Part shown: piece by piece, positions 44,122 to 52,253 of the stretch
How positions within the stretch are numbered: position 1 is the stretch's first letter
Layout: each line of letters begins with the position of its first letter
DNA from: Candidatus Scybalocola faecigallinarum
GTDB lineage: Bacteria > Bacillota > Clostridia > Lachnospirales > Lachnospiraceae
Assembly (NCBI GenBank): GCA_018711005.1
Contig: DVIT01000022.1
Coordinates: 62,001 to 126,000, forward strand
Direction: 5' to 3'
DNA: 64,000 nt
The notes under the pieces: generated by a model
What the model saw: the letters and a program-made list of their open reading frames with translations, nothing else
Told to the model about the DNA's origin: nothing
Databases searched by the model: none
Program-made: the position numbers and the translations under genes

Positions 44122-44160
44122 TGGGGTCAAAAGACCTTTGGCCTCCAACATCTTAGTTTA

Positions 44161-44189
44161 AGTATATGGAAAATTATTCATATTGTAAA
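44161..44189 (-). promoter_or_regulatory. Promoter of the AEC transporter gene
   Basis: On the minus strand TTTACA (44184-44189) and TATACT (44161-44166) are 17 bases apart. Confidence 0.7.
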
Positions 44190-44339
44190 ATATATATTGT
44201 TCTATATATTTATATTATGTATATTATAAATCGAGCCAGCGGAACGTATCCTGCACCGCCTCTGGCAAAGGAAATTTATCTCTTAATTCCTATTCCATGA
44301 GTTGTCCGGCAAATGGTCATGAGACAGGGCAAAAATTCC

Positions 44340-44370
44340 TTGACAAATGCAGCAGAAAACGGCATATATA
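44340..44370 (+). promoter_or_regulatory. Probable promoter of the ParB-BMP gene
   Basis: A perfect TTGACA at 44340-44345 is followed by TATATA at 44365-44370, with a slightly long 19-base gap. CATATA with a 17-base gap is an alternative -10. Confidence 0.5.
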
Positions 44371-44457
44371 TAAGAGAAGAAAAAATTAAACATATAAGGA
44401 CAGGGCAAAGCTTCTGCCTGAAATCCTAAAATATAGTTTAAAAGGAGGTTGATTTTT

Positions 44458-46380
44458 ATGTCTATGGAAGATTATGAGAAAGCGCTGAAAATGGGACAGA
44501 AAAAGTACCGTGAACAGGCTTCTTCCGGTAACTATCCATATTTGCCTGTGCTGGATGATCTTTTGGCTCAGACGGATATTGAAAGCCGCACAAAGCTTGG
44601 GACGATTGATATTCCTCTGGATCTTATCGTCGGGACAAGTACAGAAGGCCGGACAACTGCTTTTGCGTCGAATTTTATGCCCCTTTTGAAAGAGTCCTCA
44701 GAATTTGCCACAAAATGGGCCAGTCTGGTAGATGCGCTTATTGAGGAAGGACAGAGAGATCCGGTCATTGCCTATGAATTTATGGGGAAATATTACATTG
44801 TAGAAGGTAATAAGCGCGTCAGCGTATCCAAGTATCTGGGCGCCGTCAGCCTGTACGGAACGGTTACCCGGATGGTTCCCAAGCGCAGCGATGATCCTGA
44901 AGTAAAGCTTTATTATGAATATCTGGAATTTTATGACATTTCTAATATTAATTATATATGGTTTTCCAAACAGGGCAGCTACCGCCGTCTCATGAAGATC
45001 CTTGATAATGACACCAAAATCCCCTGGACTGTTGACGAACGTTCATTGTTCCGTTCCGCATGGCTGGCCTTTAATAAAGAATTTAATGCACTGGGCGGCA
45101 ATAAGCTTTCCTGTACGCCGGCCGATGCCATGCTTATTTACATTGAGCTGTTTGATTATGCCTCTTTATTTGAAGATACACCGGCAACAATCCGCAGCAA
45201 TATGACAAAAATCTGGGATGAATTTCTGCTGGTGGATAAGAATGATTCTGTTGCCCTGCTTATGACCCCCAATGAAGACGCTCCGAAAAAGAGCATTTTC
45301 AGCAAGCTCCTGTCCTCAGGACCGGAACATCTGAAGGTTGCTTTCATCCATAATAAAACAGCGGAAACCTCAGCATGGACTTACAGCCACGAGCTTGGCC
45401 GTGCCCATGTGGAGCAGGTTTTCGGGGACAATATTGAAACCTGCTGCATTGACAATGTAGAACCCGGGGACGACGCATATGCGGCGATTGAAAAGGCCAT
45501 TGCTGACGGCTATAATGTGATCTTTACCACAACGCCGGAGTTTATTAATGCCAGCTTAAAGTCCGCCATCGCCCATCCCCAGATCCGGGTCCTTAACTGC
45601 TCATTAAATACACCTCACCGCTATATCCGAACATACTACGGCCGTATGTTCGAGGCTAAGTTTTTATCCGGTGTAGTTGCCGGGGCGCTGACGCCTAATG
45701 ACAAGATCGGCTACATTGCAGACTATCCCATTTACGGCATGACGGCCAACATTAATGCCTTTGCCATGGGTGCCAAGATGGTCAATCCTAAAGCCAAGGT
45801 TTATCTGGAATGGTCTACCTTAAAGGATAACGATCCTTATGAAAATTTCAGAAAGAAGGATATTGTCATTATTTCTGACAAAGAAATGATCAATCCCAGC
45901 AGCAAGTCCCGGGAATTCGGCCTGTATTATGCCGGACCGGACGGTGCAAAAACGAATCTGGCCATGCCCATCTGGCACTGGGGCGTCTTTTATGAACGGA
46001 TCATCCGCAGCATTTTAAGCGGTGCATGGAAATCCGAAAGCGGAAGCGATGATCTTCAGGCGCTGAACTACTGGTGGGGTATGTCTGCCGGTGCTATTGA
46101 CCTGATCTATTCGGACAAGATCCCATCCGGAACCCTGCAGCTGATGCATCTTCTTAAGGACTCTGTCTGCGCCAACAGCTTCATTCCTTTCACCGGTCCT
46201 ATCTATGACCAGGACAAAGAACTGCGGTGCGAGGAAGGCAGCGTCATGACTCCGGAGGATGTGATCGTTATGGACTGGCTTGCGGAAAATGTCTGCGGCG
46301 CCATCCCTACGCTGGATGAACTGAAGGATGAAGCTGTGGAAGTAACGGCATATTACGGCATCACGCCGGATGAAGACTGA
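44458..46380 (+). CDS. ParB-like domain fused to BMP/PnrA-like nucleoside-binding domain
   Basis: A 640-residue protein. Residues about 45-150 form a ParB/sulfiredoxin-like module with GQRDPVIAYEFMGKYYIVEG and NKRVSVSKYLGAVSLYG. After a helical linker, residues about 295-640 form a periplasmic-binding-protein-type BMP domain: VAFIHNKTAETSAWTYSHEL, NVIFTTTPEFINASL, GVVAGALTPNDKIGYIADYP and NLAMPIWHWGVFYER. BMP proteins are normally secreted lipoproteins, but here no signal peptide or lipobox exists, so this is probably a cytoplasmic nucleoside sensor or regulator. AAAAGGAGGT precedes the ATG. The phosphoesterase gene 65 bp later may be co-transcribed. Confidence 0.8.
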   Translation: MSMEDYEKALKMGQKKYREQASSGNYPYLPVLDDLLAQTDIESRTKLGTIDIPLDLIVGTSTEGRTTAFASNFMPLLKESSEFATKWASLVDALIEEGQRDPVIAYEFMGKYYIVEGNKRVSVSKYLGAVSLYGTVTRMVPKRSDDPEVKLYYEYLEFYDISNINYIWFSKQGSYRRLMKILDNDTKIPWTVDERSLFRSAWLAFNKEFNALGGNKLSCTPADAMLIYIELFDYASLFEDTPATIRSNMTKIWDEFLLVDKNDSVALLMTPNEDAPKKSIFSKLLSSGPEHLKVAFIHNKTAETSAWTYSHELGRAHVEQVFGDNIETCCIDNVEPGDDAYAAIEKAIADGYNVIFTTTPEFINASLKSAIAHPQIRVLNCSLNTPHRYIRTYYGRMFEAKFLSGVVAGALTPNDKIGYIADYPIYGMTANINAFAMGAKMVNPKAKVYLEWSTLKDNDPYENFRKKDIVIISDKEMINPSSKSREFGLYYAGPDGAKTNLAMPIWHWGVFYERIIRSILSGAWKSESGSDDLQALNYWWGMSAGAIDLIYSDKIPSGTLQLMHLLKDSVCANSFIPFTGPIYDQDKELRCEEGSVMTPEDVIVMDWLAENVCGAIPTLDELKDEAVEVTAYYGITPDED

Positions 46381-46386
46381 AAATCT

Positions 46387-46419
46387 CCGGCGCAGCAGCT
46401 CTGACGGGCTGCTGTCCGG
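46387..46419 (+). other. Intercistronic hairpin
   Basis: CCGG-CG-CAGCAGC pairs with GCTGCTG-T-CCGG between the ParB-BMP and phosphoesterase genes. No T-run follows; it could attenuate or stabilise the message. Confidence 0.5.
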
Positions 46420-46445
46420 CCAATGTACGATAAGGAAATAAAGCT

Positions 46446-47087
46446 ATGAAGATAATGGTACTTGCTGACACGGAATCCCGTTCCCTTTGGGATTTCTTTG
46501 AGAAAAGTAAACTGGAAGGCATTGACCTGATCCTTTCCTGCGGAGATCTGAATCCTCACTACCTGCAGTTTTTGTGCTGCTTTACCAAGGCGCCGATCCT
46601 GTATGTCCACGGCAATCATGATGCCAGATACCAGGACGATCCGCCCCTTGGATGCATCTGCATTGAAGATCAGATTTACAATTTTAACGGGGTACGCATT
46701 CTGGGACTGGGAGGCTCCATGCGGTACAAACCCGGCCCTTTTCAATACAGCCAAAAGGAAATGGACCGGCGCATAAAAAAATTGCGCTTTGCATTAAAGC
46801 GCAATCATGGTTTTGATATTTTGCTGACTCATTCTCCCGCCTACCAGATCAATGACGGAAGCGACATTCCCCATATGGGATTTTCCGGCTTTAACTATCT
46901 GATGGATACATACAGCCCCAAGTATTTCTGCCACGGCCATGTTCATATGACCTACGGCCGGAAGCATAAGCGTCTGGACCGGTATAAAGATACAGAGATC
47001 ATTAACGGGTACGAAAAATACATATTTACCTATGGTGAAAAGCTGCTCACCGATGATCTGTCCGAACCTAACCCCGGGAACATTTGA
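46446..47087 (+). CDS. Calcineurin-like metallophosphoesterase
   Basis: A 213-residue protein with the metal ligands of the calcineurin-like phosphoesterase fold: MVLADTES at the N-terminus (the usual D-x-H appears here as D-x-E), LILSCGDLNP, VHGNHDAR, LLTHSPAY and FCHGHVHMTYG. The replaced first histidine is a small departure from consensus. Substrates of such small enzymes range from cyclic nucleotides to phosphodiesters; none can be assigned. AAGGAAA precedes the ATG. It follows the ParB-BMP gene in the same direction. Confidence 0.88.
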   Translation: MKIMVLADTESRSLWDFFEKSKLEGIDLILSCGDLNPHYLQFLCCFTKAPILYVHGNHDARYQDDPPLGCICIEDQIYNFNGVRILGLGGSMRYKPGPFQYSQKEMDRRIKKLRFALKRNHGFDILLTHSPAYQINDGSDIPHMGFSGFNYLMDTYSPKYFCHGHVHMTYGRKHKRLDRYKDTEIINGYEKYIFTYGEKLLTDDLSEPNPGNI

Positions 47088-47119
47088 TCATTAACCTTCC
47101 TGAACTTTGCACAGGGACA

Positions 47120-47159
47120 CCGGGAAAGCACTGACGCCTGCTGCGCAGTCCTTTCCCGG
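47120..47159. terminator. Hairpin between convergent genes
   Basis: CCGGGAAAG-C-ACTG pairs with CAGT-C-CTTTCCCGG, a 13 bp stem with one internal mismatch, between the phosphoesterase and YitT genes. T-runs are weak on both sides. Confidence 0.6.
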
Positions 47160-47189
47160 CATCCCTGCTCCGGCAAAGCCCATAAATCT

Positions 47190-48071
47190 TCAGTCTTTAT
47201 TCACCGGCTTAAAGCCTTCCCCAAAAATCTCACCCGCCTCGGTAGTCACCACAAAAGCCGAGTGATCCACTTCCCGGACAATGGACTTAAGCCGTGAAAA
47301 TTCGGATTTGCGCACAGCGCAGATCAGCACTTCTTTTTCCTGGCCGGTATAGGCCCCTTTCCCATGGAGAAGGGTAACGCCCCGGTCGATCTCCTCCAGG
47401 ATCCTCCTGGAAATTTCCTCATACTGATCTGAAACTACCGTGACCATATTTCCCTGGTCAAAACCGTAAACAATGGTATCAATAACTTTGGTGGTACAAA
47501 ACAGGGAAATAATCCCGTACATACCCGATTCCAGATTGCCGAAAACAACAATAGATGCGGCAATAACGGCACAGTCCACAAAAAGGATGGCGCGGCCCAT
47601 GGAAATATGAGGCCACCGAAGCCGCATAAGATTGGACACGATTTCCGTTCCTCCTGTGGTGGATCCTCTCAGGAAGATCAGGGCCAGACCGGCACCCATA
47701 AACACGCCGCCAAATACCGCGCCAAGAAGCCTGTCACCGGAATACACGGGGAAAAACGGCGCTGCTATCCAGTCGATCATAAGGCTGCTGATGATCAGGG
47801 AGCAAATGGTCTTTACAGAGGCTCTGCGCCCAAGATATTTAAAGGACAGGATCATAAGGGGAACATTTATAGCTATGCTCAATCCGCCAATGGGAAGGAC
47901 ATCCCACAAATAATTCAGGATGATGGCAATGCCTGAGACGCCGCCAGGGGCAATATTAGCCGGTTCCGTAAAGCTGACAATCCCTATGGCAAAAAGAAGG
48001 GATCCCAGCACATCCGCCCCAAAATCCAATGCCAGCCCCCGCAAATATTTCTTCTGTTTTAATGCTTCCAT
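47190..48071 (-). CDS. YitT-family membrane protein (DUF161/DUF2179)
   Basis: A 293-residue protein with about five membrane helices in the first 200 residues (LLFAIGIVSFTEPANIAPGG and SGIAIILNYLWDVLPIGGLS are characteristic) and a C-terminal cytoplasmic DUF2179 domain (TVVSDQYEEISRRILEEIDR, GVTLLHGKGAYTGQEKEVLI). This is the standard YitT layout, and the family's biochemical function is unknown. It lies 27 bp downstream of the asparaginase gene and may be the last gene of the pdp-ansA-yitT unit. Confidence 0.92.
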   Translation of the reverse strand: MEALKQKKYLRGLALDFGADVLGSLLFAIGIVSFTEPANIAPGGVSGIAIILNYLWDVLPIGGLSIAINVPLMILSFKYLGRRASVKTICSLIISSLMIDWIAAPFFPVYSGDRLLGAVFGGVFMGAGLALIFLRGSTTGGTEIVSNLMRLRWPHISMGRAILFVDCAVIAASIVVFGNLESGMYGIISLFCTTKVIDTIVYGFDQGNMVTVVSDQYEEISRRILEEIDRGVTLLHGKGAYTGQEKEVLICAVRKSEFSRLKSIVREVDHSAFVVTTEAGEIFGEGFKPVNKD

Positions 48072-48098
48072 GATAACCTCCGCTTGGCACTGACATTA

Positions 48099-49094
48099 TC
48101 ACATAGGCATAATGTCACTGTTAATCTGTGTATAAAAACCTTTCTTTATACTTTCGTAATCCGAATAGGTGCCTAAAAGCCACATAAGCTTTGTTACTGT
48201 AGCTTCCGGCGTCATGTCGTAGGCCTCCAGCAGATCAAACCGCTCCTTGATCCTGGAACCTACGTTATAAATAATCATATCGCTGCCCTCATTAGGCACC
48301 TGAGTCGTCATCACCAGGAGCTTTCCGGCCCCCACCCAGTCTTCAATGGCCTTCATATACGTGTCCCCTTCATAACAGGGAATCCCGCCCACGCCAAAGC
48401 TTTCAATGATCAGTGCATCATAATGGGGCATCAGGTAACGGATCACTCCCGCATCCATACCGGGGATCAGTTTTAAGGTAAACACCCTGGGATCCAGCTT
48501 TGTATAAAATTTCAGCTCGCCTGAAGGCTTCCAGTCCAGATACCGGATCACCCGGCTGTTGCGGATCACTGCCACATCCGGGAAATTAATGCTTGAAAAA
48601 GCATTAAAGCTTTTGGAACGGATCTTTCGCGCACGGGTGCCTGCAATAACCTGTCCCTGGAATACAATGACCACATCATGGGACGCATCATCGCAGGCAT
48701 ATAAAATACTGTCATACAGATTCATTTTTGCATCTGTGATCTCTTTGTCAATCGGCCTCTGAGCCCCTGTCAGCACTACAGGCTTGGGACTGTTCTGGAT
48801 CATGTAGGACAGAGCCGCCGACGTATAAGCCATCGTATCGGTCCCGTGAAGGATCACAAAGCCGTCATACTTATCATAATTTTCCTGGATCGTCTTTACC
48901 ATGGCCTCCCAGTGAACCGGTAAAATATTCGTGCTGTCCAGGTTAAACAGCTGAATATGGGACACATGGCACAAACTTGCCACCGAAGGCACATACTCCA
49001 GGATTTCCCGGGAACGGAGCTGGGGCGTCAGTCCGCTGTCCGTTCCCCTGGAGGCAATGGTGCCGCCGGTGGCGATCAATAATATATTTTTCAT
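48099..49094 (-). CDS. ansA: L-asparaginase, type I (cytoplasmic)
   Basis: A 331-residue enzyme that hydrolyses asparagine to aspartate and ammonia. The first catalytic threonine is in IATGGTIASRG and the second in LHGTDTMAYTSAALSYM; the VVLTGAQRPI block is also typical. No signal peptide is present, consistent with type I. The ATG at 49094 has AAAGG upstream and overlaps the pdp stop as ATGA, so the upstream part of the frame is discarded and translational coupling is likely. Confidence 0.93.
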   Translation of the reverse strand: MKNILLIATGGTIASRGTDSGLTPQLRSREILEYVPSVASLCHVSHIQLFNLDSTNILPVHWEAMVKTIQENYDKYDGFVILHGTDTMAYTSAALSYMIQNSPKPVVLTGAQRPIDKEITDAKMNLYDSILYACDDASHDVVIVFQGQVIAGTRARKIRSKSFNAFSSINFPDVAVIRNSRVIRYLDWKPSGELKFYTKLDPRVFTLKLIPGMDAGVIRYLMPHYDALIIESFGVGGIPCYEGDTYMKAIEDWVGAGKLLVMTTQVPNEGSDMIIYNVGSRIKERFDLLEAYDMTPEATVTKLMWLLGTYSDYESIKKGFYTQINSDIMPM

Positions 49095-50410
49095 ATATCT
49101 GCCTTTCCGCTTTTTAATATTTTGTAGATCAGAGGGTTGCGCTGTGAAGGCTCCCGGGACCACCCATAGGCGCCGTAAAAACCTTCCAGCCATTCCTGCG
49201 TCAGAGGAAGGTCATGATATACCGTTGCTAAAGGCGCTCCCTTTTCCACAAGGTCGCCCACCTTTCCGGCCAGAACAATGCCCGCCCCGGGCCGGATCGT
49301 ATCTTCCTTTGTCCGGCGTCCGGCGCCGATCTGCATGGCCAGAGTTCCCAGTCTCATGGCCTCCATGTGGGCAATATATCCCCGCTCCCGGGCCCGGATC
49401 ACCGTCTCGCAGGCTGCTGACGGAAGCTTTGACACATCGTCAATCTGAGACACATCGCCCCCCTGGGCCCGGACCATAGCCCGCAGCTTTTCCAATGCAG
49501 CGCCGCTGTCTATGGCCTGCCGGGCTAATTCCCGGCCTCTCTCCTCATCCCCGGCAATGCCTGCCATCACAAGGAGCAGTCCTGCCGCCGTAATACACAG
49601 CTGTGTAAAATCCTCCGGGCCGCGGCCCTTTAATGTCTGGACAGCCTCCTTAACCTCCAGGGCATTGCCAATAGCGTTGCCCAAAGGCTCGTCCATATCC
49701 GTTACCATGGCGCACACCTTCCGGCCAAGGCCGGTGCCAATGCGGATCATCTGCCGTCCAAGGTCGGCGGCAGCTTCCGGTGTTTTCATAAATGCGCCGC
49801 TGCCGTACTTAACGTCAAGCACCATGGCATCGCTGCCGCAGGCCAGCTTTTTAGACATAATGCTGGAAGCGATCAATGGCATGGAATCCACAGTGCCGGT
49901 TACATCCCGAAGGGCATACAGCTTTTTATCCGCAGGCACCAGATTCCCGGTCTGTCCCACAATGGCCAGGCCAATGTCCTGAACCTGACGGATAAAGGCA
50001 TCATTATCCAGGAAACAGTTAAATCCCCGGATAGACTCCAGCTTATCCAAAGTCCCGCCCGTATGGCCAAGGCCGCGGCCGGACATTTTAGCAAGACGGG
50101 CGCCGCAGGCAGCTGCCACAGGCCCAAGGACAAGAGACGTTTTATCCCCCACGCCTCCGGTAGAATGCTTGTCCACCTTAATGCCCGGAATACCGCTCAA
50201 ATCCAGCACATCGCCGCTGTGCATCATAGCCATGGTCAGATCCACTGTCTCCCGGTCATCCATCCCATTAAACACAATGGCCATGAGCAGGGCGCTTACC
50301 TGATAATCCGGAATACGTCCTGCCACATAGTCTCTGATCCAGAATTGGATCTCCTCTGTGGAAAGAGCTTTGCCATCTCTCTTTTTAACGATCAGATCCA
50401 CAAAACGCAT
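49091..50410 (-). CDS. pdp: Pyrimidine-nucleoside phosphorylase
   Basis: A 439-residue enzyme that phosphorolyses uridine and thymidine to base and (deoxy)ribose-1-phosphate. It shows the phosphate-binding HSTGGVGDKTSLV and the family signature SGRGLGHTGGTLDKLES, followed by DVTGTVDSMPLIASSIMSKK and VKYGSGAFMKT. The length suits the Firmicute dual-specificity enzyme better than strict thymidine phosphorylase, although the two cannot be told apart safely by eye. GAGGAGGGG precedes the ATG. It heads the unit with ansA and possibly yitT. Confidence 0.94.
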   Translation of the reverse strand: MRFVDLIVKKRDGKALSTEEIQFWIRDYVAGRIPDYQVSALLMAIVFNGMDDRETVDLTMAMMHSGDVLDLSGIPGIKVDKHSTGGVGDKTSLVLGPVAAACGARLAKMSGRGLGHTGGTLDKLESIRGFNCFLDNDAFIRQVQDIGLAIVGQTGNLVPADKKLYALRDVTGTVDSMPLIASSIMSKKLACGSDAMVLDVKYGSGAFMKTPEAAADLGRQMIRIGTGLGRKVCAMVTDMDEPLGNAIGNALEVKEAVQTLKGRGPEDFTQLCITAAGLLLVMAGIAGDEERGRELARQAIDSGAALEKLRAMVRAQGGDVSQIDDVSKLPSAACETVIRARERGYIAHMEAMRLGTLAMQIGAGRRTKEDTIRPGAGIVLAGKVGDLVEKGAPLATVYHDLPLTQEWLEGFYGAYGWSREPSQRNPLIYKILKSGKADI

Positions 50411-50432
50411 ATGCGCCCCTCCTCACCTGTTT

Positions 50433-51833
50433 TTAATAGATCAATACGGGAGTATTGACTTCTACCGCATTAAAGATCCGCTGCATAACGGAATACGGTG
50501 TATTCACGCAGCCATGGGAACCGTTATACTGATAAATCGAACCGCCATATCCGGACTGTGAATCTCCCCGCCAGCTGGCATCATGGATACCATAAGCGCT
50601 TCCCTTAAATCCCAGCCAGAAGCTTACCGGCGATTCATAGGTACTTCCATCTCTTTCCTCGCCTTTAAGAACAATGTCTGTCAGACGGTTTAATACCTTA
50701 TAGGAACCCCGGGGCGTATCATAGCCGTCTCCGGAATCCCCTGTAACAATATTTGTATCCGCATAAAGAGCCCCGTCTTTATAAAACCACATATGCTGCT
50801 GATCAATACTGATCTCAATATATGTATCCCCGATTTCATTGCCGCCATGGCGGGCTGCTGTGGCATTGTAAATAGGCTCCCGTGTCTGGCTTTCGCCGTT
50901 GATCAGCAGCTGGGCAAGTTCATCAGCCTCAGCAGACACGTCAATGGACCAACCGTAATTTCCGCCGGCCACAGTTACTGTAGCGCCTCCGGTCGTTGTA
51001 AACTCACGGGAATTTCCCCATGTATTATACTTATTGGCCAGGCTCTGCACATAGGCAGTCACGTCATCGCTGTCAACAGTAATATTTCCTTCATCATCCT
51101 GGCAGATCCAGCTTTTGGTTGTACTGCCGTCCAAAACCTCCTGGCTGTCGCCAATGGTATATGTAATCGTTGTCCCCTGGATCTTTTCCACAGGCTCCAT
51201 AATGGCACGGATTTCTTCCGATTCCGTTGTCACAGACGGCGCCACATAGCATCCGGAATCAATAGTCACCCGGGTATTTCCCGCTTCCAGGGCGGTCTGG
51301 ACAAGGGGTAAAAGCTTGGACGCATCCACCTGTGTCCCGTACTGCTCCGGCACAAGATTGACGCCTTCATCGGTAAATTCCACATAGGCATCCTGAGGCG
51401 GGGTGGCGTCTGCACCGCTGACACAATTCAGCGACTGGACGACCTGCTCCAGCTTTTCTTCGCTATAGGAGATGGTACTTTCAATGGTATAAAAATTCAC
51501 ATCCGTAAAAGCAAAAATCCACCGCCAGATTCCCTGGTCTTTTTTAATGGTTTCCACATTGGCATAAGATGCCGCATAATCAATATCCGAACCGTGGATC
51601 ACTTCCGAATCCCCATTGGGCTCAATAATCCTTAAAACATAAGATTCTTTATACTGTATCAGGCTTTCCTCTGCCTCTTTAACTGTTTTATTTGAAAAAT
51701 TCACCCCGTTGATCCATGTTCCATTATAAAAGCGATCTACATAATATAATGATACGATCACATAAACCATGACGATCAGCGCCAATGGTACAAACAGAAA
51801 TAATAAAATATTCCGAATCGTTTTTTTCTTCAT
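50433..51833 (-). CDS. L,D-transpeptidase (YkuD) with PG-binding domain
   Basis: A 466-residue membrane-anchored enzyme. One N-terminal membrane helix (LFLFVPLALIVMVYVIVSLY, residues about 10-30) is followed by PG-binding-4-type repeats (NGVNFSNKTVKEAEESL and the similar region near residue 240) and a C-terminal YkuD domain from about 335 with the catalytic YNGSHGCVNTPYSVMQ. It forms 3-3 cross-links in peptidoglycan outside the membrane. The ATG is preceded only by a weak GGGGA. A promoter and a nearby Spo0A-box-like TGTCGAA (51931-51937) lie upstream. Confidence 0.94.
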   Translation of the reverse strand: MKKKTIRNILLFLFVPLALIVMVYVIVSLYYVDRFYNGTWINGVNFSNKTVKEAEESLIQYKESYVLRIIEPNGDSEVIHGSDIDYAASYANVETIKKDQGIWRWIFAFTDVNFYTIESTISYSEEKLEQVVQSLNCVSGADATPPQDAYVEFTDEGVNLVPEQYGTQVDASKLLPLVQTALEAGNTRVTIDSGCYVAPSVTTESEEIRAIMEPVEKIQGTTITYTIGDSQEVLDGSTTKSWICQDDEGNITVDSDDVTAYVQSLANKYNTWGNSREFTTTGGATVTVAGGNYGWSIDVSAEADELAQLLINGESQTREPIYNATAARHGGNEIGDTYIEISIDQQHMWFYKDGALYADTNIVTGDSGDGYDTPRGSYKVLNRLTDIVLKGEERDGSTYESPVSFWLGFKGSAYGIHDASWRGDSQSGYGGSIYQYNGSHGCVNTPYSVMQRIFNAVEVNTPVLIY

Positions 51834-51875
51834 CCATATATCCCCATTTTCTTATCTTTTCAGGCTTTTATAGTT

Positions 51876-51904
51876 ATGTTATCCATAAAAAACAGCCGTG
51901 TCAA
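51876..51904 (-). promoter_or_regulatory. Promoter of the L,D-transpeptidase gene
   Basis: On the minus strand TTGACA (51899-51904) and TAACAT (51876-51881) are 17 bases apart. A TGTCGAA heptamer at 51931-51937 lies 26 bp above the -35 box and also 9 bp above the -35 box of the divergent small-RNA promoter. Confidence 0.75.
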
Positions 51905-51946
51905 GTATTATCGTTGCGCCGGACATTCCGTGTCGAAACTTTGTGG

Positions 51947-51975
51947 TTGCAATGGAAAAAATTGCGTTATATAAT
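51947..51975 (+). promoter_or_regulatory. Promoter of a candidate small RNA
   Basis: TTGCAA (51947-51952) and a perfect TATAAT (51970-51975) are 17 bases apart, with a predicted start near 51982. Confidence 0.7.
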
Positions 51976-51981
51976 AAGTAT

Positions 51982-52056
51982 AAATACAAAAGAAAAAATT
52001 TTACAGCACCAAAGATAAGCGGCTCCGGGTCCCCCCGGGGCCTTATCTTTTTTATT
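51982..52056 (+). ncRNA. Candidate short intergenic RNA
   Basis: About 75 bases between the promoter at 51947 and a strong terminator (AAAGATAAG and GGC-CCGGG arms at 52011-52029, closing at 52034-52050, then a T-run). The unpaired 5' part is A-rich (AAATACAAAAGAAAAAATTTT). No start codon with ribosome site lies inside and no plus-strand gene follows for 1.3 kb, so it is not a leader of a nearby gene. Confidence 0.5.
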
Positions 52057-52098
52057 ATATCCTATCTTTGTCTGAAAAAAAAGACTCTCTGTAAAAAT

Positions 52099-52240
52099 CT
52101 ATCCACACTCCAGAATCGCAACCGTCCAACTGGCTGAGCTATTGCACATAATCCACACCTTATCCACACTTTTCGACGGCAAAATCCGTCATTTTGTGCA
52201 TAGTTATACACCTTTTGTGGATAACTTGTGGATATCCACA
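52099..52240. other. DnaA-box cluster
   Basis: Two perfect boxes, TTATCCACA (52160-52168) and its reverse TGTGGATAA (52216-52224), plus one-mismatch boxes at 52099-52107, 52149-52157, 52227-52235 and 52232-52240, all within 142 bases. With the transpeptidase promoter, the small-RNA candidate and this cluster, the 420-base gap 51834-52253 is accounted for. Confidence 0.7.
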
Positions 52241-52253
52241 CTTTCATGCACAT

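Larger units (their letters stand above)
43991..44457. other. Intergenic region with two divergent promoters
   Basis: This 467-base gap between divergent genes holds repeat copy D (44046-44121), the AEC promoter (44161-44189), a very AT-rich block (44167-44235), a partial repeat match CAAATGGTCATGAGACA near 44310 and the promoter of the ParB-BMP gene (44340-44370). No convincing small ORF was seen. Confidence 0.7.

Noticed and set aside
52099..52240. DnaA-box cluster as the chromosomal origin oriC
   Set aside because: No dnaA, dnaN, rpmH or gyr genes nearby and no clear change in gene strand bias; treated as a DnaA-binding cluster only.
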